NCBI GenBank assembly: GCA_016795285.1
Contig: JAEUIC010000019.1
Coordinates: forward strand, 136,442-200,441
From: Planctomycetota bacterium
Lineage (GTDB): Bacteria > Planctomycetota > B15-G4 > SIAN01
Direction: 5' to 3'
DNA: 64,000 nucleotides
The notes below the pieces were generated by a model. The model was not told the DNA's origin and ran no database searches. It saw only the letters and a program-made list of their open reading frames with translations. Below are positions 1-10,414 of the stretch, piece after piece. Position 1 is the stretch's first letter; the number at the start of each line of letters is the position of its first letter. Made by a program: the position numbers and the translations under genes.

Positions 1-508
1 GCGCGAGCGCGGCGGCCGGCCCGACGCGCGCGCTCTCGAGATCGGCCGACTGATCGGCCGCAGCCTGCGCGCCGCGGTCGATCCGACCCGCTTCCCCGGC
101 CGCACGATCTGCGTCGACTGCGACGTCGTGCAGGCCGACGGCGGCACGCGCACCACCGCCATCAACGGCGCGATGGTCGCGCTGATCGACGCCTTCCGCG
201 TCATGGAGCAGCGCGGCTGGGTGCGCGGCAAGGCGCTCGCCACGCCGGTCGGCGCCATGTCGGTCGGCATCCTGCGCGGCGAGGTGCTCGTCGACCTCTG
301 CTACGAGGAGGATTCGCGCGCCGAGGTCGACCTGAACGTCGTGCTCACCGCCGACGGCCGCTTCGTCGAGGTGCAGGGCGGCGCCGAGCGCGGCGCGTTC
401 AGCGCGGCGCAGCTCGAGGCGATGCTGGCGGCGGCGCGCGGCGCGCTCGACGAGGTCTTCGCCCTGCAGCAGAAGGCGCTCGCCGGGCCGTTGCCGGCCG
501 ACGAGTGA
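1..508 (+). CDS. rph: Ribonuclease PH, C-terminal part (5' end outside window)
   Basis: The frame is open from base 2 to the TGA at 506-508 and gives 168 residues. RNase PH trims 3' ends of tRNA precursors phosphorolytically. The visible part contains the family signature CDVVQADGGTRTTAINGA, followed by ALIDAF and the typical strand-rich end ('AMSVGIL', 'DLNVVLTADGRFVEVQGGAE'), and ends with the usual C-terminal helix. The N-terminal third lies upstream of the window. The stop codon overlaps the ATG of rdgB by one base, the classic rph-rdgB pairing of many bacteria, which supports one transcript. Nothing looks damaged in the visible portion. Confidence 0.95.
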   Translation, partial: RERGGRPDARALEIGRLIGRSLRAAVDPTRFPGRTICVDCDVVQADGGTRTTAINGAMVALIDAFRVMEQRGWVRGKALATPVGAMSVGILRGEVLVDLCYEEDSRAEVDLNVVLTADGRFVEVQGGAERGAFSAAQLEAMLAAARGALDEVFALQQKALAGPLPADE

Positions 509-1139
509 TGGGCGCACCCGCCGACTCGGGCGACTCGGCGCTCGCGATCCTGCTCGCGACCCGCAACGCGAAGAAGCGGCGCGAGCTCGAGCGCATCGCG
601 GCGGCGGCGGCGCTGCGCATCCACTTCTTCGACCTCGATCTCTACCCCGACGTGCCGACCGCCCCCGAGGAGGAGGCGACCTTCGCCGGGAACGCCCGCG
701 CGAAGGCGCTCTGGTACGCGCGCGCCACCGGCCAGATCTGCCTCGCCGACGACTCGGGCCTCGAGGTCGACGCGCTCGGCGGGGCGCCCGGGGTGCGCTC
801 GGCCCGCTACGCCGGCCCGCAAGCCGGCGACGCCGACAACCGGCGCGCGCTGCTGGCCGCGCTGCGCGACGTGCCGGCCGAGCGGCGCACCGCCCGCTTC
901 CGCTGCGCGCTCGCGCTGGCCGACGAGGAGGGGATCCTCTTCGAGGCGGACGGCACCACCGAGGGAACGCTCCTCGCGGCCGAGCGCGGCGGCTCCGGCT
1001 TCGGCTACGATCCCCTCTTCCTTTCGACCGACCTCGGGCGGACGTTCGCCGAGGTCGACTCCGCCGAGAAGGACCGCGTGAGCCATCGCGGCCGCGCACT
1101 CGCGCCCCTCCTCGCCTTCCTCCGTGACGCACCGCTCCT

Positions 1140-1143
<4 letters not shown>
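508..1143 (+). CDS. rdgB: XTP/dITP diphosphatase (Ham1/RdgB family)
   Basis: A house-cleaning nucleotide pyrophosphatase that hydrolyses dITP, XTP and ITP to monophosphates, keeping deaminated purines out of nucleic acids. The 211 residues carry the family motifs in order: the N-terminal substrate motif 'LLATRNAKKRREL', 'FAGNARAKA', the catalytic and metal-binding stretch 'ADDSGLEVDALGGAPGVRSA', and 'GFGYDPLF' near the C-terminus. I use ATG 508, which overlaps the rph stop; an in-frame GTG lies one codon earlier at 505. Its TGA at 1141-1143 overlaps the GTG start of lepA by 3 nt, so the genes are probably translationally coupled. Length is normal for the family. Confidence 0.95.
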
Positions 1144-2935
<1,792 letters not shown>

Positions 2936-2936
<1 letters not shown>

Positions 2937-4429
2937 TGGCCGCTGCCGCCGCGCCCGGCGCCGCGCGCCCCGGGCTGGTGCGGGTGGTGATGGAGAACGT
3001 CGAGGCGCTCGCCATCGCGGTGGTGATGGCGCTGATCCTGAAGCACTTCCTGATCGAGGCCTACAAGATCCCGACCGGCTCGATGCAGCCGGGGATCATG
3101 GGCGACCAGACGGTCGGCATCTACGACCGCGTCCTGGTCAACAAGCTGGTCTACCTGCTGCGCGAGCCGCGCCGCTACGAGGTGGTGGTCTTCAAGAACC
3201 CGCTCTGGCAGCGGCAGAACTACATCAAGCGGCTGGTCGGCTTCGGCGGCGAGCGCGTCGGCATCCGCAACGGCGACCTCTTCGTGACCCCGCCCGGCGG
3301 CCGCGACGAGGCGATCGCCCGCAAGCCCGACGACGTCTGGCGCGCCGTCCGCAAGGAGATCATCCGCGAGCAAGGCGGCGCCATCGATCTCGCCCGCGTC
3401 TTCCAGGTCGATCGCGGCGAGGCACGCGCGGCCGGCGACAAGATCGTCTTCGCGGCGGGCGCCGACGCGACGCTGCGCACGCGCGAGGGGATCCGCAACG
3501 GCTACCTCGACGGCTACGAGTCGGAGTGGGTCGAGGCCTACGCGTCGCCGTCGCCCGGCACCGGCGCGCGCTTCTACTACGCCAACAAGAAGGGCGGGAT
3601 CGTGAGCGACGCCGAGCTCGCCGCCGACGTGACGCCGGGCGCCGACGCGACGCGCATCACGTTCGAGATCCGCGAGTCGGGCCGCCTCCACCGCGCCGAG
3701 CTCGCCATCGGCAGCGGCCGCGGCACGCTGCTGACGCAGGCGATCGAGGGGCTCGACGGCGTCGAGTGGGAGGACCAGGCGCAGGACGCCACCTTCCCGG
3801 CGCTGCCCGCGGGGGTCACCACGCACGTCTCGCTGCGCAACGTCGACGACGAACTCGTCCTCGAGCTCGACGGCGAAGTCGTGCTGCGCCGTCCCTACCG
3901 CACCCACGGCGTCGATCCGGAGCACGACCCGAAGACGCGCGCGCTGCTGGTCACCCACGCGGTGATCGAGGCGAAGGGCGCCTTCACGCTCACCGACGTC
4001 GGCCTCTGGCGCGACATCCACTACCTCGCCGACGGGCGCGACGACGGCGCGCGCGCCGCCGTGTTCACGATCCCGGACGGCGAGTTCATGGTGCTCGGCG
4101 ACAACACGCAGAACTCGTGGGATTGCCGCCAGTGGGAGGAGGCGACCTGGACGCTCGCCGACGGCCGGCAGATCTCGGGCAACTACTTCTCGGCTGGACC
4201 GAAGGGCGACAACCCCGAGAGCAACCCCGCCTTCGACGGCGCCTACATCGAGTTCCGCAACCGCTACGGACAACTCTACCGCTTCGCGGAGAACGAGACG
4301 GCGCAGGACGACCCGAAGGTGGTCGCGGTCCACTCGGTGCCGCGCCGCTTCCTGCTCGGCAAGGCGCTCGCGGTCTTCTGGCCGCTGCCGCCCGCGTCGC
4401 CGACCTGGCGCCTGAAGTGGGTTCGCTGA
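2936..4429 (+). CDS. lepB: Signal peptidase I with large periplasmic insert
   Basis: Cleaves signal peptides at the outer face of the inner membrane. One membrane segment (about residues 22-38) is followed by the box-B motif 'PTGSMQPGIM' with catalytic Ser49, and the box-D-like motif 'NYIKRLVGFGGERV' with catalytic Lys98. The box-E equivalent 'GDNTQNSWDCRQW' does not come until about residue 390. Between boxes D and E sits an insert of roughly 270 residues with beta-rich character ('LALEIDG'-like strands). The protein is 497 residues, whereas typical enzymes are 200-330. The start ATG overlaps the lepA stop. Large inserts occur in some planctomycete-type enzymes (established knowledge, recalled and not checked here); the role of this one is unknown. 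Confidence 0.93.
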
Positions 4430-4439
4430 GGCGGCCGCG

Positions 4440-5177
<738 letters not shown>

Positions 5178-5394
5178 ACCGCCGGCTGCATCACCGGCTG
5201 GCGCCACGCCTGGCGCCGCGGCTGGCCGCCCTTCGCTCGCGCTTCGTTCGCCGGTCATTCGTTCGCATCGCGTTCCCCCCGGAGGATTCCTCGCGGGGAA
5301 GCACGCAGTGCGCCGCAGACAAGACCCGAAGCCGCGGCCCCCCTCCGTCCGATACATCTCTCCGTTGGCGGAAGGGCGAAAGGGAAGAGGCTCG

Positions 5395-6504
5395 ATGAGC
5401 AGCGTGCATCCGCAGTCGTCGGCCGGCAGCGCGCCGGTCCGGTCGGTCGTCGCCCCGGCGTGCCTCGGCACCATCCTCGTCACCGACGACGAGCCCGGCA
5501 TCCGCCAATCGCTCTGCCTCTTCCTCGGCCGCCTCGGCTACCACGTCGTCGAGGCCGCGACCGCCGACGCCGCCGTCGAGCTGCTCGACCACCACCGCTT
5601 CGACCTCGTCCTCTCCGACATCGCGCTGCCCGGCAGCAACACCGGCCTCGACCTGCTCGCCGCGGTGAAGCAGCGTTCGCCCGAGACCGACGTGATCCTG
5701 ATGACGGGTCACATGGACCTCGACTTCGCCATCAATGCTCTCAAGCGCGGCGCCGCCGACTACTTCAAGAAGCCGTTCCTCTTCGACGAGCTGAAGCACG
5801 CGGTGCAGCGCTCGATCGAGCGGCGCCGGCTGCTCGAGAAGGCGCGCGAGCTCGAACGGCTCCAGGCGCGCCACGACGCGCTGAAGGGCGTGCAGCGCGA
5901 GTTCATGGTCTCGCTCGCCGGCATGATCGACGCGAAGAGCCCCTACACGCGCGCCCACAGCGAGCGGGTCGGCGTCTACTCGCGCGCGTTCGGCGAGAAG
6001 CTCGGCATCTCGACGCGCGAGCTCAAGATCGTCACCACCGGCGGCCGGCTCCACGACCTCGGCAAGCTCGGCACGCCCGACTCGATCATCAACAAGCCCG
6101 GCCGCCTCGACGCCGCCGAGTGGGAGATCGTGCGGCAGCACCCGATCTGCGGCGCCGAGCTGCTCCAGCCGATCGCGATGATGCGCCCCTACGTGCCGAT
6201 CGTCCGCTCGCACCACGAGAACTGGGACGGCAGCGGCTACCCCGACAAGCTCGCCGGCGAGCAGATCCCGCTCACCGTGCAGATCGTCAAGATCGCCGAC
6301 TACTACGACGCCATCACCTCCGACCGCCCCTACCGCAAGCCGATGACGTTGCGCGAGGCGTGCGCCACGCTCGAAGGCGAGTGCGGACGCGCGTTCCCGG
6401 AGCCGCTGGTGCGCTCCTTCGTCGAGCTGCTGCAGGTCGCCCCGTGGCAGTCGCGCGATGCGGTCGGCGACTCGATCGAACCGGTCGAGCCGGTCGGCGC
6501 CTGA
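5395..6504 (+). CDS. Response regulator with HD-GYP domain (predicted c-di-GMP phosphodiesterase)
   Basis: 369 residues. The N-terminal receiver domain (about 24-140) has the acidic pocket 'TDDEPG', phospho-acceptor Asp in 'LVLSDIALPG' and conserved Lys in 'YFKKPF'. A short helical linker follows, then an HD-GYP domain (about 175-350) with 'HDLGK' and 'HHENWDGSGYP', all the hallmarks of an active c-di-GMP hydrolase. ATG 5395 is preceded by the purine-rich 'GGGAAGAGG', and the receiver fold begins soon after; the frame is open further upstream but without a ribosome site. The 217 bp upstream hold a GC-rich imperfect hairpin around 5275-5298 and no gene. The cognate kinase is not nearby. Confidence 0.93.
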   Translation: MSSVHPQSSAGSAPVRSVVAPACLGTILVTDDEPGIRQSLCLFLGRLGYHVVEAATADAAVELLDHHRFDLVLSDIALPGSNTGLDLLAAVKQRSPETDVILMTGHMDLDFAINALKRGAADYFKKPFLFDELKHAVQRSIERRRLLEKARELERLQARHDALKGVQREFMVSLAGMIDAKSPYTRAHSERVGVYSRAFGEKLGISTRELKIVTTGGRLHDLGKLGTPDSIINKPGRLDAAEWEIVRQHPICGAELLQPIAMMRPYVPIVRSHHENWDGSGYPDKLAGEQIPLTVQIVKIADYYDAITSDRPYRKPMTLREACATLEGECGRAFPEPLVRSFVELLQVAPWQSRDAVGDSIEPVEPVGA

Positions 6505-6564
6505 CCGCGCCCGCCGCGGGCGGGAAAACGCTGCCGGCGCCTCCTTCGCGGTCGCTCCGCGGGC

Positions 6565-6593
6565 TTGATCGTCCCGCGGCGGCCCCCTAGCGT
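6565..6593 (+). promoter_or_regulatory. Candidate sigma-70-type promoter of etfBA
   Basis: TTGATC at 6565-6570 and TAGCGT at 6588-6593 are separated by exactly 17 bp. They lie 34 bp upstream of the etfB start in an otherwise very GC-rich gap, and fit a housekeeping promoter (TTGnnn - N17 - TAnnnT). No experimental support; inferred from sequence only. Confidence 0.5.
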
Positions 6594-6626
6594 CCGCTCC
6601 CCCCTTTCCCGGAGTGGATGCTCGCG

Positions 6627-7376
6627 ATGAAGGTCACCGTCTGCGTGAAGCGCGTGCCGAGCACGACGACCCGCATCAAGGTCGCGGCCGACGGCAAGTC
6701 GATCGACGAGACCGGCGTCGAGTACGTGCTGAACCCCTACGACGAGTTCGCCGTCGAGGAGGGGCTGCGCCAGGTCGAGAAGGCGGGCGGCGAGGTGACC
6801 GTGGTCGCCTTCGGGCCCGAGGCGGTGACGAAGGAGCTGCGCAACACGCTCGCGATGGGCGCGCACGCGGCGATCCACGTCGCCGCCGATGCGACGCCGC
6901 GCGACGCGCTGGCCACCGCGAAGGTGCTGGCGGCGGCGATCGCGGCGACGGCGCCCGACCTCGTGCTCTTCGGCCGCCAGGCGATCGACGGCGACCAGGG
7001 GCAGGTCGGCCTGATGGTGGCGACGCTGCTCGGCTACGCGGCGCTGCCCGACGTGGTGAAGCTCGAGGTCACGGGCGCCACCGCGAAGGCGTCGCGCGAA
7101 GTGGAAGGCGCGATCGAGACCAGCGAGCTGCCGCTGCCGTGCGTGATCACCACGCACAAGGGGCTGAACGAGCCGCGGCTGCCCAACATGAAGGGGATCA
7201 TGGCGGCGAAGAAGAAGACGATCGCGCCCGCCACCGCCGCGCCGGCCGCGTCGACCAGCAGCGTCACGGCGCTCGAGCTGCCGCCCGAACGCGCCGCCGG
7301 GAAGATCGTCGGCGAGGGAGCGGCCGCGGTGCCGGCCCTGCTGAAGGCGCTGCGCGACGAAGCGCACGCGCTCTGA
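6627..7376 (+). CDS. etfB: Electron transfer flavoprotein beta subunit
   Basis: Small subunit of the soluble ETF heterodimer that takes electrons from acyl-CoA and related dehydrogenases and passes them on, with AMP bound in the beta subunit. The protein begins in the family-typical way, 'MKVTVCVKRVPSTTTRIK', and contains 'LNPYDEFAVEEGLR' and 'FGRQAIDGDQGQVG', the standard EtfB signatures, plus 'GLNEPRLPNMKGIMAAKKK'. I choose ATG 6627 (249 residues) because it matches family N-termini; ATG 6618 three codons upstream is possible and sits closer to the GGAG at 6611-6614. The gene is 46 bp upstream of etfA and clearly forms an operon with it. Confidence 0.94.
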   Translation: MKVTVCVKRVPSTTTRIKVAADGKSIDETGVEYVLNPYDEFAVEEGLRQVEKAGGEVTVVAFGPEAVTKELRNTLAMGAHAAIHVAADATPRDALATAKVLAAAIAATAPDLVLFGRQAIDGDQGQVGLMVATLLGYAALPDVVKLEVTGATAKASREVEGAIETSELPLPCVITTHKGLNEPRLPNMKGIMAAKKKTIAPATAAPAASTSSVTALELPPERAAGKIVGEGAAAVPALLKALRDEAHAL

Positions 7377-7422
7377 GCCGCCGCTCCTTCCCCATCACCG
7401 ACTCGCCACGAGGAACGCCCCC

Positions 7423-8406
7423 ATGTCCTGCATCATCGCCATCGCCGAACAATCCGACGGGAAGCTGAAGAAGGTCGCCGGCGAGGTCGCCTCCGAGGCG
7501 CTGCGCCTCGGCAAGAGCGCGAACCTCCCGGTCGTCGGACTCGCGATCGGACCGGGCGCCGCCGCAGCAGCGGCGCAGCTTGGCGCCTTCGGCGTCGCGA
7601 ACGCGATCGCGCTCGAGGGCGCGACGCTCGCCCCCTACTCGGGCGAGGCGTACGCCGCCGCGCTCGCCGCCGTCGTGAAGGCGCGCGGCGCCAAGCTGGT
7701 GCTGCTCGGCGCGACGAGCTTCGCGCGCGACCTCCTCGGACGGTTGGGCGCGCTGCTCGATTCGAGCCCGGCCGCCGACTGCGTCGCCATCAGCGCGAAC
7801 GGCGCCGCCTTCACCGCGCGCCGCCCCGTCTACGCCGGCAAGGCGCTGCAGAGCGTCGCCTTCGCCGCGAGCCCCGCGCTCGCGAGCCTGCGCCCGAACG
7901 TCTTCGCCGCGACGCCCTCCGCCGGCACCACGACCAGCGTCGAGACGCTGGCGCCCGCCGCGCCGCCCGCCAAGTGCGGCCGCCTCGTCGAGCGCGTCGC
8001 CACCGGCGGCGGCCGGATCGAGCTCACCGAAGCGGAGTGCATCGTCGCGGGCGGCCGCGGCCTCAAGACGCCCGAGACCTTTGCCAAGCTCCTCGAGCCG
8101 CTCGCTGCCGCGCTCGGTGCCGCGGTCGGCGCCTCGCGCGCCGTCGTCGACGCCGGCTGGCGCCCCCACGGCGAGCAGGTCGGCCAGACCGGCAAGACGG
8201 TCGCGCCGAAGCTCTACTTCGCCGTCGGCATCTCGGGCGCGATCCAGCACTTGGCCGGCATGCGCACCTCGAAGACGATCGTCGCCATCAACAAGGACAA
8301 GGAAGCGCCGATCTTCAAGGTCGCCGACTACGGCATCGTCGGCGACGTCGAAGAGGTGCTGCCGGCGCTGACCGAGGCGGTGAAGAAGCTGAAGAGCGGG
8401 GGCTGA
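7423..8406 (+). CDS. etfA: Electron transfer flavoprotein alpha subunit
   Basis: FAD-binding large subunit of ETF; 327 residues, normal length. The N-terminal alpha/beta domain is followed by the C-terminal FAD-binding domain with the signature region '[19 protein letters not shown]' and '[18 protein letters not shown]', including the conserved Arg and Gln that contact the flavin. A ribosome site (GAGGAA) lies before ATG 7423. Together with etfB it makes the functional dimer. The partner ETF:quinone oxidoreductase and the acyl-CoA dehydrogenases are not in this window. It converges with the gene at 8456 with only a 49-bp gap and no clear terminator. Confidence 0.96.
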   Translation: MSCIIAIAEQSDGKLKKVAGEVASEALRLGKSANLPVVGLAIGPGAAAAAAQLGAFGVANAIALEGATLAPYSGEAYAAALAAVVKARGAKLVLLGATSFARDLLGRLGALLDSSPAADCVAISANGAAFTARRPVYAGKALQSVAFAASPALASLRPNVFAATPSAGTTTSVETLAPAAPPAKCGRLVERVATGGGRIELTEAECIVAGGRGLKTPETFAKLLEPLAAALGAAVGASRAVVDAGWRPHGEQVGQTGKTVAPKLYFAVGISGAIQHLAGMRTSKTIVAINKDKEAPIFKVADYGIVGDVEEVLPALTEAVKKLKSGG

Positions 8407-8455
8407 GCGCGCGTCAGCGGCCAGCGCCGCGACGGCTTGGCGGCAGCGGCGTGGC

Positions 8456-8833
8456 TCACCCCCTCGCCCTCCACCCGCACTCGTCCAGCACCACCCGCCC
8501 CTTCGCGTCGAGCGGCACCCCTTCGCGGCAGAGCAGCTCGCGCTGGATCTGGCGCGCGATTCCGTCGTCTCGATCCGGGATCGTTCCGCCGGCGGAAACG
8601 ACGCGGTGCCACGGGATCGCGCGGTCGTCGGGCAGCGCGCGCAACGCAGCACCGACGTGGCGGGCGTGGCGCGGCAGGCCGGCCAACGCGGCGATCTGGC
8701 CGTAGGTCGCGACGCGGCCGCGCGGGATCCTCGCGATGACGGCGTAGAAGAGCTCGGCCCGCGCGAGCGCCGCTGAGTTCGCTGCAGCACCCGCCACTGC
8801 GCCCGCCACTGCGCCCGCCGCTGGCCGGCTCAT
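8456..8833 (-). CDS. Alkyltransferase-like DNA-binding protein (ATL; catalytic Cys replaced by Trp)
   Basis: 125 residues homologous to the C-terminal DNA-binding domain of O6-alkylguanine methyltransferases ('IPRGRVATYGQIAALAG', 'IPWHRVV'). The MGMT acceptor motif PCHR reads PWHR here (Trp75 in place of Cys), which defines ATL proteins: they bind O6-alkylguanine without repairing it and hand the lesion to nucleotide excision repair. The first 20 residues are an Ala/Gly/Val repeat encoded by a 12-bp tandem repeat (8789-8824), so the true start could be one of the GTG codons slightly downstream. Its ATG overlaps the stop of the upstream SGNH gene by 4 nt. A copy of the dispersed 31-nt motif falls inside it at 8564-8594. 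Confidence 0.9.
   Translation of the reverse strand: MSRPAAGAVAGAVAGAAANSAALARAELFYAVIARIPRGRVATYGQIAALAGLPRHARHVGAALRALPDDRAIPWHRVVSAGGTIPDRDDGIARQIQRELLCREGVPLDAKGRVVLDECGWRARG
8564..8594 (+). repeat. Copy 1 of dispersed 31-nt REP-like motif
   Basis: Fits the pattern GTCNTCNCGATCCGGGANN + GTTCCGCCGNCG also found at 63185-63215 (same orientation) and, inverted, at 63258-63288. Here it lies within the ATL coding sequence, encoding the segment just after PWHRVV. Its right half extends into the palindrome TTCCGCCGGCGGAA. Confidence 0.5.
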
Positions 8834-10380
8834 CCGCCGGTGAGCTCGACCGTCTCGAGCACGGCCACTTGGCAGGCGCGCAGGTCGGGCAGCGCGTAGG
8901 CGAAGTCGTCGGCTTGGAAGCGGACGCTCACGAAGGTCTGCTTCGCCAGCTCCGGCGGCACCGCGAAGGTCGCCGCGAAGGGCGCTGCCCCCTTCGGCTG
9001 CAGCGTGCCGACCGCCTGGTCGTCGACGAAGACGGTCACGGTGACGCCATCGATCTCAGGGCGCCCGAGCCCGCGCCCGCTCACCTTCAGCGTCGCGCGC
9101 CCCTCGCAGCGCACGATCAGCGACGCGTAGGCCGAGAGCAGCCCGCCGCGCACCACGCCGCCGTGCACCTGCGCGGCGCTGTCGTCATCGATGCGCCGGA
9201 AGTCGAGCGCCGGCGCGATGGTCCGCCGCTCGAGCAGCCCCTTCAGCGTCGCCGGCCGCTCGAGCTCGCGCTCCGCCTCGGGCAGCAGGCGCTCGACCAC
9301 CGCCTTCGCGGCGGGCCGCTCGACGAGCTTGCACTTCGGCAAAAGCCCGCGCGTGCGGATCACCTCGTGGAGGAACAGCGCCACCTGCTCGTGGCCGGCG
9401 CGGTTCCAGTGGGCGTCGCTCTTGCTGTTGCGGAACCGTTCGTCCTTGTTGAAGGACGACGGGAAGGGGACCGACTGCGCGGGCGCGAGCTCCTTCGCCA
9501 AGTGCTGCTGCGCGGTGGCGAGCAGCCCCGAATAGCTGTTGAAGAGCAGGTACTTGCCGCCCGCCGCTTCGACGGCGCGCGCGAGGCGACCGACCTCGCT
9601 CCCCGCTTCGGTGAAGCGCTGGCGGCTCTCCCAATCCAAACCGAACAAGAGCCAGCTGTTCTCCTTGGTGCCGAACGCGAAGCGCGGCCCTTCGACGTAG
9701 AGGAAGGCGTCGGCGCGCTCCGGGAAGCGCGGCCACCACATGCCGAGCGCCCCCATGCCGCGCGCCGCCGGGTTGTCGTCGAGGTCGTTGCGGATCGCGA
9801 TCTGCACGACGAGGTCGGGCTTCAGGACCGCGAGCTGCCGGCGCAGGTAGGCGCACTCCGAGTAGACGTTCCAGGTGTTGACGCCGAGGTGGAGGCACTC
9901 GAGCGGCGCTCCGCTCGGATCGTCTTCGCGCAGCAGCTTCTCGAGATGGACGCCGACGCGATCGTCCGCCTTGACGCCGTAGCCCATCACGAAGGAGTCG
10001 CCGAGGAAGACGACGCGCGTGGTGCCGGCGGGCTTCGGCAACGCGAAGCTCTTCTCGCGCAGGCCGAGCTCGTTGCTGTCGATCGTGATCGCCTCGAGCG
10101 CGCGCCCCTTCAGGTTCGGCTGCAGCAGGCGCGCGACCGCCGGATCGGGATGCGCATCCCAGACGCCCTGCCCGCGCGCGACCAGCTCGGCGAGCGCCTC
10201 GCGCCGCAGCTCGGGATCGAAGAGCGCCGTGTTCTCGCCGCTGCCGGCGCCGCCGTCACCCGCCCCACCGGCGGCGGGCCGCAACAGCAGCCACCCCATC
10301 CCGACCAGCGCGCCGGCCGCGATTCCCGCGAAGAGGAGGGCGACGCGCCAAGCGCGCCGGAGCTGCTGCGTCGCGTCCAT
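8830..10380 (-). CDS. Membrane-anchored SGNH/GDSL-type hydrolase-like protein
   Basis: 516 residues with an N-terminal membrane segment (about 14-33) that should leave the rest outside the cytoplasm. The SGNH block I motif is 'VVFLGDSFVMGYGV' with candidate nucleophile Ser129; the block V motif 'DAHWNRAGH' supplies the Asp and His. In between are 'HLGVNTWN' and 'RNDLDDNP', consistent with the Gly and Asn blocks. The last roughly 150 residues form a separate beta-rich region that could bind carbohydrate (inference). Such proteins often act as polysaccharide O-acetyl esterases or transferases, but the substrate is not readable here. The stop overlaps the start of the ATL gene by 4 nt, so the two are probably co-translated, a curious functional pairing. 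Confidence 0.8.
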   Translation of the reverse strand: MDATQQLRRAWRVALLFAGIAAGALVGMGWLLLRPAAGGAGDGGAGSGENTALFDPELRREALAELVARGQGVWDAHPDPAVARLLQPNLKGRALEAITIDSNELGLREKSFALPKPAGTTRVVFLGDSFVMGYGVKADDRVGVHLEKLLREDDPSGAPLECLHLGVNTWNVYSECAYLRRQLAVLKPDLVVQIAIRNDLDDNPAARGMGALGMWWPRFPERADAFLYVEGPRFAFGTKENSWLLFGLDWESRQRFTEAGSEVGRLARAVEAAGGKYLLFNSYSGLLATAQQHLAKELAPAQSVPFPSSFNKDERFRNSKSDAHWNRAGHEQVALFLHEVIRTRGLLPKCKLVERPAAKAVVERLLPEAERELERPATLKGLLERRTIAPALDFRRIDDDSAAQVHGGVVRGGLLSAYASLIVRCEGRATLKVSGRGLGRPEIDGVTVTVFVDDQAVGTLQPKGAAPFAATFAVPPELAKQTFVSVRFQADDFAYALPDLRACQVAVLETVELTGG

Positions 10381-10414
10381 CCGCTGCTCTCCTCGCCGCC
10401 GCCGCGCGCGGCGC

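Noticed and set aside
6510..6535. Intrinsic terminator after the HD-GYP gene
   Set aside because: A GC-rich inverted repeat (CGCCC...GGGCG) is followed by AAAA rather than a T-run on the plus strand.
8719..8833. Functional O6-methylguanine methyltransferase
   Set aside because: The acceptor Cys of PCHR is Trp (PWHR), which marks an ATL, not an active transferase.
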